Source: Candidatus Avelusimicrobium fimicolum | GTDB lineage: Bacteria; Elusimicrobiota; Elusimicrobia; Elusimicrobiales; Elusimicrobiaceae | Assembly: GCA_900541355.1 (NCBI GenBank) | Contig: UQJU01000015.1 | Coordinates: 1-27,792, forward strand | Length of the DNA: 27,792 bases | Direction of reading: 5' to 3' | Shown here: positions 15,326-21,505 of the stretch, one piece after another | Position numbering within the stretch: the stretch's first letter is position 1 | Layout of the letters: each line of letters opens with the position of its first letter | Translations under genes and position numbers: made by a program | Notes under the pieces: model-generated | What the model was told of the DNA's origin: nothing | Database searches by the model: none | What the model saw: the letters and a program-made list of their open reading frames with translations, nothing else

Positions 15326-15483
15326 ACGATTTTCTCCTTTGATTTCGTCGGCACAAACATTTTGCAAGCCCGGTTGTGCAGAGCCACCACCGCGCCAAAT
15401 CCACCGCCAAAATGACACTTGCCCATTTCCCCAAATGGTTGGCAAATGCCACAATCTTTGCAAGTCTTTCGTTGTTTTTTCAT
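15322..15483 (-). CDS. Small cysteine-rich protein, 53 residues
   Basis: MKKQRKTCKDCGICQPF at the start gives three Cys within 7 residues (CKDCGIC), and two more Cys follow, at about residues 23 and 40, with a nearby His. This suits a single zinc site. A GGAG site sits 6 bases before the ATG, and its stop overlaps the start of the membrane protein gene. Together with the next two genes it forms a run of tiny Cys-rich proteins. The function is unknown. Confidence 0.6.
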   Translation of the reverse strand: MKKQRKTCKDCGICQPFGEMGKCHFGGGFGAVVALHNRACKMFVPTKSKEKIV

Positions 15484-15503
15484 AATTGCTCCAAATTCGC
15501 CGT

Positions 15504-15659
15504 TTAAATGCCGAGTGCGGAATAACCCCTATCCACACATAAAACGCACACAAAGCCCGATTTTGTGGCCTTTCCGTCCGTTTTGAAATATACTTCCCCA
15601 CAATGTTGGCACCGCTCAAAAGCGGGGTCCAGTTTTTCTGTTTCTTTCTTGCGCTTCAT
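15504..15659 (-). CDS. Small zinc-ribbon protein, 51 residues
   Basis: It has two CxxC knuckles, CQHC near residue 17 and CVLC near residue 41, separated by about 20 residues. This is a complete zinc-ribbon layout within a 51-residue protein. The N terminus is basic (MKRKKE). Its start lies within a short overlapping 22-codon frame that begins at 15684 (TAATG after the previous gene). That frame may couple translation but is too short to call. The function is unknown. Confidence 0.6.
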   Translation of the reverse strand: MKRKKETEKLDPAFERCQHCGEVYFKTDGKATKSGFVCVLCVDRGYSALGI

Positions 15660-15683
15660 ATTCGTACTCCGTGTAAAACTCCA

Positions 15684-15854
15684 TTAGAATAATCCTCCCT
15701 TTGGTAGCGGTCCTTGCGTAGAGTCAAACTCTTTGCAGAACCGATACGCCCCGTGCATAGCACATTGACGGCACTTATCACTAAACGCACTGTATTTTTT
15801 GCAGTGCTCCCGTCCTTCGTTGTCCAGTTTATCCCAGGGACCCGCCGTTCTCAT
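15684..15854 (-). CDS. Small cysteine/histidine-rich protein, 56 residues
   Basis: It starts at an ATG that overlaps the stop of the DUF4406 gene (ATGA), a firm sign of a real gene. Four Cys are visible (HCKKY, then DKCRQCAMHGAYRFC), with two His near them, suited to one zinc site. The ending is GPLPKGGLF. I know no family for it. It is in the same operon as the zinc-ribbon genes downstream. Confidence 0.62.
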   Translation of the reverse strand: MRTAGPWDKLDNEGREHCKKYSAFSDKCRQCAMHGAYRFCKEFDSTQGPLPKGGLF

Positions 15855-16183
15855 TCGTTCTCCCGCACTATGGGCATTCCGGCCAGTTGAGCCGCTTGCA
15901 GTTCCATTTGCACCCCAGCGGATTTGCTAGTGTCGCCAAAAACATACACGACATCGCTTTCAAGCATTAAGCGCAGGGCGCGTTTGAAATAAAAGCCGTA
16001 CGCTTTGTCTGTCCCGTGAGTTACGCTGATGTCGGCCGGATTGTTCACGCTGTAGCCGAGTGCTTTGAACGCTTCGGCACGCATATTGAAAGCGGCCCGG
16101 TTGCAATCGGGCAGACCCGTCATCGGGCCGGATAAATACACCGTCTGCGTTTTGTCAATATTTCTCGTGTTTATTTTGAACAT
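15851..16183 (-). CDS. DUF4406 protein, nucleoside deoxyribosyltransferase-like fold
   Basis: A 110-residue protein. TVYLSGPMTGLPDCNRAAFN is the diagnostic DUF4406 start (a 'YLSGPMTG' motif). It is followed by EAFKALGYSVNNPADI, and near the end come LMLESDVVYVFGD and SAGVQMELQAA. The fold is related to nucleoside 2-deoxyribosyltransferases, and phage members are thought to act on nucleotides or modified bases, without proof. I chose the ATG at 16183 because AGGAGG lies 4 bases before it. A longer frame to 16234 runs into the previous gene. Confidence 0.83.
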   Translation of the reverse strand: MFKINTRNIDKTQTVYLSGPMTGLPDCNRAAFNMRAEAFKALGYSVNNPADISVTHGTDKAYGFYFKRALRLMLESDVVYVFGDTSKSAGVQMELQAAQLAGMPIVRENE

Positions 16184-16191
16184 AAATCCTC

Positions 16192-16551
16192 CTAAAAAAG
16201 TTGATTCCGCCCCAGTTCCGCGTAATGAAACCACCGGCGCAAAGGTTCTTTTTCCAGGGCCCGCCGTAAGCCCTCAAACGAACACCCCGCGGGCAGTTTC
16301 ACGTCCCGGCAGCAGAAGTCCGGCTTTGCCACCGGCCCCGTAAACAGCGTAATCAGCCGTCCTTTCTTTTCGCCTTCCTTGCAAAAAACGCAGACCACGC
16401 TGTTTGCCGCGTGTACATTGTGCCCGTTGCGGTCTTCCACAAAAACGGGGAAACTTACCCGTCCATACTGGCCGCAACGCGGACAAAGCAAATTGTTTGG
16501 CGTTTTGAACGCCGCACCCATCGCCTCTTCGGCTCCGTTAAAATTAGCCAC
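16192..16551 (-). CDS. Zinc-finger protein of the early operon, unknown
   Basis: A 119-residue protein with CPRC at residues 23-26 and CVFC near residue 56, spaced about 30 apart, a zinc-ribbon layout. The segment HNVHAANSVV lies between them, and two further Cys follow (FCCRD). The C-terminal third is helical and charged (SFEGLRRALEKEPLRRWFHY). It overlaps the end of the initiator gene by 8 bases. It could be a helicase loader, a transcription factor or an antiterminator. I see nothing that decides between them. Confidence 0.6.
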   Translation of the reverse strand: MANFNGAEEAMGAAFKTPNNLLCPRCGQYGRVSFPVFVEDRNGHNVHAANSVVCVFCKEGEKKGRLITLFTGPVAKPDFCCRDVKLPAGCSFEGLRRALEKEPLRRWFHYAELGRNQLF

Positions 16552-17293
16552 GTTTGTACTCCTTGCTTTCCACCTCTTGCCGGATGGAATTTATCTGACA
16601 GGCCAAATAGTACATCGAGTATGTGCCTTTGGCTTGCCGCACATAGTGCGCCACGCACGCTTTGGCCTGTTCCAAGTCCCGGCAGTTAGCCAAGACCGTT
16701 TCAAAATGAGGGAGGTCCATACGAACCGCCGCGTTTAAAATTTCGTTATTGTTTACTTTCTTTAAGCCTGGGTGGTCAGTGCCTTTCAGATAAAACAGCG
16801 CCAACTTTTCCAGGTCTGTTTGGGGATTTTGGAAATTAAGTTTTTTGTATATAAAAATATTCTTATTATTCTTAAAATCTAAATAGTGTACGGGTACCTT
16901 ATGTATTTGTGCCGGTGCATTTTCTGCACCGCTTCGGTGCATTTTTTGCACCACCCCCGGTGCATTTTCTGCACCGTTCGGTGCATTTTTTGCACCGCTT
17001 GAACGGGCTTGATAAAGGCTCCAATTTGGTACGCTGATTTGCAAATTTGGTTTCCTTACAACGCTTACTGCGCTAACTTTTTCCAACTGTTTCAGCGCAT
17101 CCAAAACTGTATGTTTGGAGCCGATTCCAAGCACTGCCTGCAACTCTGTCAAACTGGTTATAATCTGCCCGTTTTTATCCGCCAACAAAAGTAAATCAAT
17201 AAAGAAACAGACGGTCGCACTGTTGAGTTTGCGTACGTGGGAATTTAAAAAACGCCGATGCAATTTGATATACCCAGTCTTCTGTATTTTCAT
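16544..17293 (-). CDS. Replication initiator-like protein with internal origin
   Basis: A 249-residue protein. I chose the ATG at 17293, which overlaps the RusA stop (ATGA). Residues 1-95 look like a winged helix-turn-helix (VCFFIDLLLLADKNGQ, ITSLTELQAVLGIGSKHTVLDAL). Residues 100-127 are the protein reading of four DNA iterons (GAKNAPNGAENAP and so on), probably a flexible linker. The C-terminal part (from about 165) is helical with DLEKLALFYLKG and YVRQAKGTYSMYYLACQ, possibly the helicase-loader contact. An initiator that carries its own origin inside the gene is the lambda O arrangement. The role is inferred from this and from the nearby replication and recombination genes. Confidence 0.75.
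   Translation of the reverse strand: MKIQKTGYIKLHRRFLNSHVRKLNSATVCFFIDLLLLADKNGQIITSLTELQAVLGIGSKHTVLDALKQLEKVSAVSVVRKPNLQISVPNWSLYQARSSGAKNAPNGAENAPGVVQKMHRSGAENAPAQIHKVPVHYLDFKNNKNIFIYKKLNFQNPQTDLEKLALFYLKGTDHPGLKKVNNNEILNAAVRMDLPHFETVLANCRDLEQAKACVAHYVRQAKGTYSMYYLACQINSIRQEVESKEYKRG
16815..16996. other. Candidate phage replication origin
   Basis: The four iterons adjoin a stretch at about 16828-16895 made almost only of A and T (for example AAGTTTTTTGTATATAAAAA). That stretch would melt easily. Iterons next to an AT-rich unwinding region inside an initiator gene is the classical lambdoid origin layout. This is inferred from sequence only. Confidence 0.7.
16914..16996. repeat. Four phased 17-bp dyad iterons
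   Basis: GGTGCA-TTTT(C/T)-TGCACC occurs at 16914-16930, 16936-16952, 16959-16975 and 16980-16996. Every arm is perfect, and the central base alternates C, T, C, T. The starts are 22, 23 and 21 bases apart, close to two helical turns, so all sites face the same side of the DNA. The array lies inside the initiator gene. Confidence 0.9.
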
Positions 17294-17700
17294 TTCCAAC
17301 CGTCCCCAAAATTCACTACGTTTTTTAGCCCCTCGGCCAAAATCTCGCACCCGTTCCGCTCACCCCAAACTTTGACGGTGCGCTTATCCACCACAAGGCA
17401 GTCGTCCATCCACCATTTCGCCTGCGTCAGCGCGTCCATCACCGCTTTTTCCAAGTTGTCTAAGTCTGCGCGGGTGGTTTTGTAAATCTCAAAATGCCGC
17501 GAAGCAGGGCGTTTGTAAGTAAAGCGGACACAGAGCCGCACCGCGTTTGAAAAGGGCTTTGCAGGCCGCTTTTTGGCGGCTTCACGCGCCACACTGTAAA
17601 AGAAGTCCGGGTGCGTGGAATACATATATCCCTTTTCAAAATTGGCCCGGGGCCGGGCTTGCGGCTCCGGCCTCGCGGGCACATAAATATACAGTTTCAT
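17290..17700 (-). CDS. rusA: RusA-type Holliday junction resolvase
   Basis: A 136-residue endonuclease that cuts Holliday junctions as a dimer. It starts with YVPARPEPQARPRANF. The catalytic run RADLDNLEKAVMDAL carries Asp79 and Asp81, with Lys85, and WWMDDCLVVDK holds the third Asp (Asp100). These match the acidic residues and lysine known in E. coli RusA. Its length is normal for the family. Its start overlaps the acidic protein's stop and its stop overlaps the initiator's start, so all three are coupled. It would resolve replication or recombination intermediates before packaging. Confidence 0.93.
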   Translation of the reverse strand: MKLYIYVPARPEPQARPRANFEKGYMYSTHPDFFYSVAREAAKKRPAKPFSNAVRLCVRFTYKRPASRHFEIYKTTRADLDNLEKAVMDALTQAKWWMDDCLVVDKRTVKVWGERNGCEILAEGLKNVVNFGDGWK

Positions 17701-18377
17701 TCTTCTTCCGGCTCGTTTTCCGCCGGTTCTGCGGGTTCATCTGCCGCGTGCGCTTCATCAAGGAGCGTCTCCGCCCCGTCTTGCATTTCTTCGGCCTGGG
17801 CCAAATCTTCCGATCCGTTTTCCTCGGCGGGAGTTTGCGGCTCTTCTTCCTCCGGGAATAAAGGCCGCTGGCGTTCTTCCGCCGTCAAAAAACTGGTGCT
17901 GATGATTTCCCCAGTCTCCGGGTGCTTTACGATTTTTTTGCCCAGTTTATAGTTCACAAGCACGGGACATTCAAATTCCCGTTCTTCGTACCCCTCGGCG
18001 CGGAGTTTAAGGGCTTCTTTTTTCTCGGTGGTTGTACCTTTTAAAATCGCTTGGTAACTTTTGACTTTTTCGTCCATCTCAATTTCTTTCTCGGCCAAGT
18101 CCGCGATTTTTTCGTTTAGCACGTTGTTATCTTCTTCCGTGAACTCGTGAATCAAGCGGCGTTTTTCCAAGGCAAAGGGCTGCCAGCCCTCTTCTTCCGT
18201 CTGCGGGGCTTCGGTTTTTTGTTCCGTTTCTGCCGGAATTTCCCCCTCCGCCACGGGCGCGCCTTCTGGCACCACATTCGTTTCTTCCACTTTTTCAATG
18301 TCTTGCTCCGCCACCTGCACTTCGGCGGGAATATCTGCGGCTTTGATTTCTTCGGCTTGTACTTTTTTTCTCGTCAT
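17697..18377 (-). CDS. Acidic Glu/Ala/Pro-rich protein, unknown
   Basis: A 226-residue protein with very acidic, low-complexity ends (residues 1-65 and 180-226, rich in Glu, Ala and Pro). The folded middle contains a charged helix (EKIADLAEKEIEMDEKVKSY) and then a beta-rich segment, FECPVLVNYKLGKKIVKHPE and TGEIISTSFLTAEERQ. Small phage proteins with a similar middle part lie beside recombination genes, but I know no assigned function. It lies between the exonuclease and RusA in a tight operon, starting 1 base after the exonuclease stop. DNA mimicry is possible given the charge, without direct support. Confidence 0.62.
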   Translation of the reverse strand: MTRKKVQAEEIKAADIPAEVQVAEQDIEKVEETNVVPEGAPVAEGEIPAETEQKTEAPQTEEEGWQPFALEKRRLIHEFTEEDNNVLNEKIADLAEKEIEMDEKVKSYQAILKGTTTEKKEALKLRAEGYEEREFECPVLVNYKLGKKIVKHPETGEIISTSFLTAEERQRPLFPEEEEPQTPAEENGSEDLAQAEEMQDGAETLLDEAHAADEPAEPAENEPEEE

Positions 18378-18378
18378 A

Positions 18379-19152
18379 CTACGCTCCTTGGATGTCTTCC
18401 AGTTGGCCCGTCATAAATTTGTAGGCCAGGTACGTCGTCATCGTATCCATATAGCAATATGGAATGACCAGTTTGCTTTTGCCCTCGGCCGCCAGTTTCG
18501 GCGCGTCCGCCCCGCTGATTACCTCTTTGTACTGCGGGAGCCCAAACCGGCTTTGCACGGTTTTGAGTTTTACGAACAGCTGTCCGTTAAACTCGGTTGT
18601 ATAGTTACGCAGATACTCGCGCATTACGTCAAAGTGCGGGTTCTGCCCGGGGATAAACAACGCGGGCATTTGCAGTTTGTGCCGGATGTAGGCGTTACGC
18701 ATTTTGGGCAAATCAAACCCACGGCTGTTAAACCCGATAATTTCCGTAGTCGGGCAGGTGCGCTCCGCCAGCCACGCACGCAGGTCAATCAGCATTTCCT
18801 TTTCCGTTTTAAAGTTGCGGATTTCTCCGTCCAAATTCGGCATCGTCTTAACGGGGCACGGGTCGGGAATGCAACTCCACACTACGTTCCCCGCATCCGT
18901 TGCCGCCGCCAAACACATAATCGGCGCGCGGTCTAACAATGCGGCTTTATCCACGGCTTTTTGGTAGGCTTCAATTTTGGCGGCTTGGATGTCTTGCTCC
19001 GTCTTGGCTTTGGCCGGGATTTTGGCCTCCTGCGCTTTTTCGTTGATGTCGGCGGTCGCGGCATTGCCCGTTTCAATGTCAAAGCAAAAATGCTTTAACC
19101 CGTTGGTAAGGGCCATAAATTCAGAAAGAGGATTTGTTTCCTGTTTGCACAT
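18379..19152 (-). CDS. DEDD-family 3'-5' exonuclease (PolB exo2-like)
   Basis: A 257-residue nuclease. Exo I is HFCFDIETG (Asp25, Glu27). Exo II is EIIGFNSRGFDLPKMRNAYI, with the conserved Asn and Asp. Exo III is YCYMDTMTTYLAY near residue 236. This pattern fits the predicted PolB-related exonuclease group, which is often free-standing in phages. It would trim 3' ends in replication or recombination. The region at 30-75 is an Ala/Lys-rich helical insert after Exo I. I chose the ATG at 19152 over a GTG at 19161 because the GTG lies inside the previous gene. Confidence 0.83.
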   Translation of the reverse strand: MCKQETNPLSEFMALTNGLKHFCFDIETGNAATADINEKAQEAKIPAKAKTEQDIQAAKIEAYQKAVDKAALLDRAPIMCLAAATDAGNVVWSCIPDPCPVKTMPNLDGEIRNFKTEKEMLIDLRAWLAERTCPTTEIIGFNSRGFDLPKMRNAYIRHKLQMPALFIPGQNPHFDVMREYLRNYTTEFNGQLFVKLKTVQSRFGLPQYKEVISGADAPKLAAEGKSKLVIPYCYMDTMTTYLAYKFMTGQLEDIQGA

Positions 19153-19154
19153 AC

Positions 19155-19526
19155 TTACCACCTCTTCCCGTATCCGCCGCGGTTCCCCCAGCCGTTATTA
19201 TTGCCACCCCAACCGCCGTTATTCTTTTGGAACGCGCGGACTTGGAACCCTTGGTTTACCAGCGTCATAATAATGTTCGGGGCCTGTGCGAATGTTTCTG
19301 CCGGAAAGTTAAGATATAACGTTACCGTCATACCGCTGATTTCCTGTTCCACCGGCACGCTCCAACCCGTCAAAGCCGGAACGCCAAAACTCTGCGCCGC
19401 CGGAGCCATAGGCGCGGCGGACGGCATAGGAACAGCCGCCGGAGCCTGCATTTGCTTCATCTGTGCCATCGCACCTTGCAACGCTTGGGCGATAACAGCC
19501 TGCATATCTTGGTTTTGTTCAGCCAT
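19155..19526 (-). CDS. Gly/Asn-rich tailed protein, possibly nucleic acid-binding
   Basis: A 123-residue protein starting at the ATG at 19526, with an AGGAG site 9 bases upstream. A longer frame to 19592 overlaps the previous gene too far. Residues 1-60 are Ala/Met/Gln/Pro-rich (AQMKQMQAPAAVPMPS). A small folded part follows (GMTVTLYLNFPAETFA, NIIMTLVNQGFQVRAF). The last 22 residues are a Gly/Asn/Trp-rich tail with repeated NNGGWGG-like units ending in basic residues, like RNA- or ssDNA-binding tails. An ssDNA-binding role would suit its position, but I see no OB-fold signature. Confidence 0.6.
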   Translation of the reverse strand: MAEQNQDMQAVIAQALQGAMAQMKQMQAPAAVPMPSAAPMAPAAQSFGVPALTGWSVPVEQEISGMTVTLYLNFPAETFAQAPNIIMTLVNQGFQVRAFQKNNGGWGGNNNGWGNRGGYGKRW

Positions 19527-19968
19527 TGATTTTCTCTCCTTTTTGGGCCAAATAAAAATATTTTTTGAATGTTTCATAGTTGCGCTTGGCAATGAGCAAT
19601 TTGGCCTCTGCCTCGCCCACCATTTTTTCCAGTTTTAATAACCCAGCTCCGGCATCAAAACTACCGCGCTCGGCATGGACGATTTGATTTTCTGCGTTTT
19701 CTTTGTTGATGTAGGCCATTTTTAATTCGATAGGGTAGCTATCATTTAAATAGCACACTACAATCGTTGGATTTCCCGTAAAATTAGCGAAGTCCACGAT
19801 AACACCAGAAAGAGCCTTAGTTCTTTTTGGCAAACCATAAGAGTTTTCAGTTAATAAAAGAGTTACATTATCCCCAACACGATAAGTATCCACGTTCTGA
19901 ATAGCCGCAGTACGCGCATCCAGTTCCATCTTTACGCCATTTACTTCAATAATTCTTTTAGTTTCCAT
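19519..19968 (-). CDS. Early protein with SH3-like domain, unknown
   Basis: A 149-residue protein. I chose the ATG at 19968, 7 bases after AAAGGAG. Another ATG at 19974 is too close to that site. The first 90 residues are beta-rich, with VDTYRVGDNVTLL and GVIVDFANFTGNPTIVVCYL, a pattern like small SH3-type barrels. Residues 105-145 form a helix ending in KRNYETFKKYFYLAQK. It follows the structured stretch at 19985-20265 and overlaps the next gene by 8 bases. I know no function for it. Confidence 0.62.
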   Translation of the reverse strand: METKRIIEVNGVKMELDARTAAIQNVDTYRVGDNVTLLLTENSYGLPKRTKALSGVIVDFANFTGNPTIVVCYLNDSYPIELKMAYINKENAENQIVHAERGSFDAGAGLLKLEKMVGEAEAKLLIAKRNYETFKKYFYLAQKGEKING

Positions 19969-19984
19969 ATACATTCTCCTTTTC

Positions 19985-20265
19985 TTCTTATTTAAAACGT
20001 CCCGGACTCTGACTGTTTCCCCTCATAGCCGCCGGGCCGACTTTCAGCCCCAAAAGTGCCACTCGCCATACTGCGGGTAGCACCTTGGGGGCGGGCCGCC
20101 CCCTCACTCTGCCGGGTGTGCCAGTGTGTCCACGCCGTCAAGGGTTAAGCCATACTTACTGCTCTGTAAAGAACAACCGGCACAGGGTGTTGGGCCGTCC
20201 AACGCTCCGATACGCCGTCGGAGCCGCGGGGCTTGTATTAAGGAGGCGCTTCTGTACCCCCTGTT
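19985..20265 (-). ncRNA. Candidate structured non-coding RNA in the early operon
   Basis: About 280 bases, visibly richer in G and C than the flanking genes and full of inverted repeats. These are GGGGGCG/CGCCCCC (20087-20103), GTTGG/CCAAC (20189-20203), GCTCCGA/TCGGAGC (20204-20224, stacked directly on the previous one), CCCGG/CCGGG (20001-20036) and a long-range TGTGCC/GGCACA (20117-20122 with 20179-20184). No frame has a ribosome site and a normal gene look. A 25-codon minus-strand frame at 19992-20069 and an 81-codon plus-strand frame at 20085-20330 are the only alternatives. The strand is inferred from operon direction. It could be a free RNA or a cis-acting leader of the next gene. Confidence 0.5.
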
Positions 20266-20270
20266 CAAAT

Positions 20271-20483
20271 CTATTTGGCCTTTTCGGGCCAGTTAGCCTC
20301 TATTTCTTGGCGGCACAACTGCACCAGTAAGGCCGCCGCCTGGAAGGCTGTCGCGCGCCCCTTGGCTACGGAGGCTATTTCCGGCCGCTCCATAAATTCG
20401 TAACGGTCAAAGTTCATTTGCTCCTCTAACCGCTTTTGCAAGTCGGAAAGTTTCTTAATTACTACGGTTCTTTTGCTTGCCAT
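20271..20483 (-). CDS. Small early protein, 70 residues, unknown
   Basis: It starts at the ATG at 20483, with GGAGAAG 3 to 8 bases upstream. A longer frame to 20540 begins in a hairpin-rich spacer and is less likely. The protein is helical: MASKRTVVIKKLSDLQKRLE, then a middle with MERPEIASVAKGRATAFQAA and a C-terminal LVQLCRQEIEAN. There is no recognisable motif. The 94 bases upstream contain two hairpins (GGTGCGC/GCGCACC and GCCGGG/CCCGGC). Confidence 0.55.
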   Translation of the reverse strand: MASKRTVVIKKLSDLQKRLEEQMNFDRYEFMERPEIASVAKGRATAFQAAALLVQLCRQEIEANWPEKAK

Positions 20484-20577
20484 ATCTTCTCCAAAAGGTG
20501 CGCTATAACGGGCGCACCCGGGTTGTACGCGCCGGGGCAATTTATCCCGGCCTTTCGCGCGTCCTAATCAATACAAC

Positions 20578-20715
20578 CTAAAACTGCGCATCAAACGCAT
20601 TTACGGCCAGTACCGCTATCAAAAACGCCGCCGCTTCGCCCACCAGCAAAATGGAAACCAGGCTCCACTCTTCCGGCGTGGTTAAAGTGTGGTAAAAGGT
20701 TCTAAAAAAGTTCAT
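20578..20715 (-). CDS. Small single-pass membrane protein, 45 residues
   Basis: Its ATG overlaps the stop of the HTH gene (ATGA), which supports translation. It has a polar N terminus (MNFFRTFYHTLTTPEEW) and one membrane segment (SLVSILLVGEAAAFLIAVLA). It is the second gene of the left early operon, a place where phages often keep small host-takeover or exclusion proteins. No family is recognised. Confidence 0.55.
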   Translation of the reverse strand: MNFFRTFYHTLTTPEEWSLVSILLVGEAAAFLIAVLAVNAFDAQF

Positions 20716-20888
20716 AAATCCTCCACCCGCACCCCCAACTTGGCGGCAACGGCTTCCCGTTCAATCAGCACTCGTCCAAAAGGCTTACAGGAACGCAATA
20801 CCCCCGATTGGGCAAGTTCCTGCACGCGGCGCGGACTGAGCCGAAAAATGCGGGCAGTTTCCTCTACGGTTAAAAATCTATCTTTCAT
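20712..20888 (-). CDS. Excisionase/MerR-like helix-turn-helix protein
   Basis: A 58-residue protein of the HTH_17/excisionase type. FLTVEETARIFRLSPRRVQE is the helix-turn-helix, followed by the wing and 'PFGRVLIEREAVAAKLGV', the usual R-x-x-R-x-x-I-x-x-x-A/E-V pattern. Such proteins act as Xis, bending DNA at att sites, or as small regulators. It is transcribed from the promoter opposite the repressor, as expected for Xis. It lies about 2.2 kb from the integrase. Confidence 0.75.
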   Translation of the reverse strand: MKDRFLTVEETARIFRLSPRRVQELAQSGVLRSCKPFGRVLIEREAVAAKLGVRVEDL

Positions 20889-20944
20889 TGGGTTAATCCT
20901 CTTTGCGCGTTACATACTAAAACACGCGGAAAATTGCTAAAATA

Positions 20945-21117
20945 AAACCGAGGTCTAACAAAAACATACTCTTGGCCGGAGTTGTTGGCTTTCCTGCGTG
21001 GCAGGCTTGCCCAATGCTGTTAGATACTCGGTTTATGCTATCCACAAAAGGGGATATCGTCCCCTTTTGCAAAATTTTTCTGTTTGTGGATAGCACCTGT
21101 TGCCAACAGGATTTTTT
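20945..21117. ncRNA. Candidate structured RNA with nested hairpins
   Basis: Four nested or consecutive helices fill the spacer between two early genes. AAACCGAG-TCTAACA (20945-20960) pairs with TGTTAGA-CTCGGTTT (21018-21034) around CCTGC/GCAGG (20993-21005). GCTATCCACAAA (21037-21048) pairs perfectly with TTTGTGGATAGC (21083-21094) around AGGGGA/TCCCCT. CCTGTT/AACAGG (21096-21110) is followed by ATTTTTT on the plus strand. On the minus strand the first helix is followed by TATTTT. Both directions thus look like a short RNA closed by a terminator. No gene fits in 20889-21154. Confidence 0.55.
21096..21117 (+). terminator. Rho-independent terminator, plus strand
   Basis: CCTGTT-GCC-AACAGG is followed by ATTTTTTATT. 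It would end a plus-strand transcript running through 20945-21095. No plus-strand gene lies just upstream, which supports a small RNA on that strand. Confidence 0.55.
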
Positions 21118-21154
21118 ATTTATGCGTTCAGGTGTTCACGCACCCGCCGCATTT

Positions 21155-21361
21155 TTAAAGGTCTTTTATTTGGGCCGCTGTTATTTGAGTAAAAACAAAC
21201 TCAATTTCTTCGGCGGTCAGTCCAGGCATACGCAATAAGCGGTTGCCTGTAAGGAAGTGAACATAGAGGATTTTTTCCTCCGCGTTCCGGTGTATTTCCG
21301 CTACATCTTGCAGATTAATAGCGCAAATATACGTTCCTTTTTTCTTAACTAGGATAAACAC
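21155..21361 (-). CDS. First gene of the early operon, 68 residues, unknown
   Basis: I chose the GTG at 21361 because TGGAGG lies 7 bases before it. The ATG at 21481 would put the first 40 codons over the promoter and operator. The protein has strands and a C-terminal helix: FILVKKKGTYICAINLQDVA, then KILYVHFLTGNRLLRMPG and a final helix, LTAEEIEFVFTQITAA. It sits where lambdoid phages have Cro, yet shows no helix-turn-helix. A similar two-strand layout occurs in small LytTR-like or PH-like domains, but I cannot decide. Confidence 0.6.
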   Translation of the reverse strand: MFILVKKKGTYICAINLQDVAEIHRNAEEKILYVHFLTGNRLLRMPGLTAEEIEFVFTQITAAQIKDL

Positions 21362-21431
21362 AGGAGCACCTCCAGGTGTTGCTGTTTTATAAAAGACCTC
21401 TTTTGTATCAGGCTTGCGCCTTGTCTTAAAT

Positions 21432-21460
21432 ATCTTAATAAGATTTATAAGATATGTCAA
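21432..21460 (-). promoter_or_regulatory. Early promoter and dyad operator of the immunity switch
   Basis: Minus strand TTGACA (21460-21455), 17 bases, TAAGAT (21437-21432). The -10 box is half of a perfect dyad ATCTTA-A-TAAGAT (21432-21444), and a further TAAGAT follows 9 bases on (21448-21453). These are the likely operator half-sites for the repressor gene at 21506. On the plus strand a weaker TTGTCT (21421) and TTATAA (21445) could start the repressor mRNA, so the two promoters would overlap. Confidence 0.75.
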
Positions 21461-21505
21461 GGGGTATTTTGCATTGCCCATTTTTTACGACGAGGAAAAT
21501 ATAAA

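Noticed and set aside
16914..16996. CRISPR array
   Set aside because: The four repeats are 17-base dyads with 4-6 base gaps inside a coding frame. There are no spacers and no cas genes. Iterons explain them.
20085..20330. 81-codon plus-strand frame through the structured stretch
   Set aside because: It runs into the coding sequence on the other strand, has no ribosome site, and its Cys/Arg-rich composition is what a hairpin-dense GC-rich stretch gives by chance.
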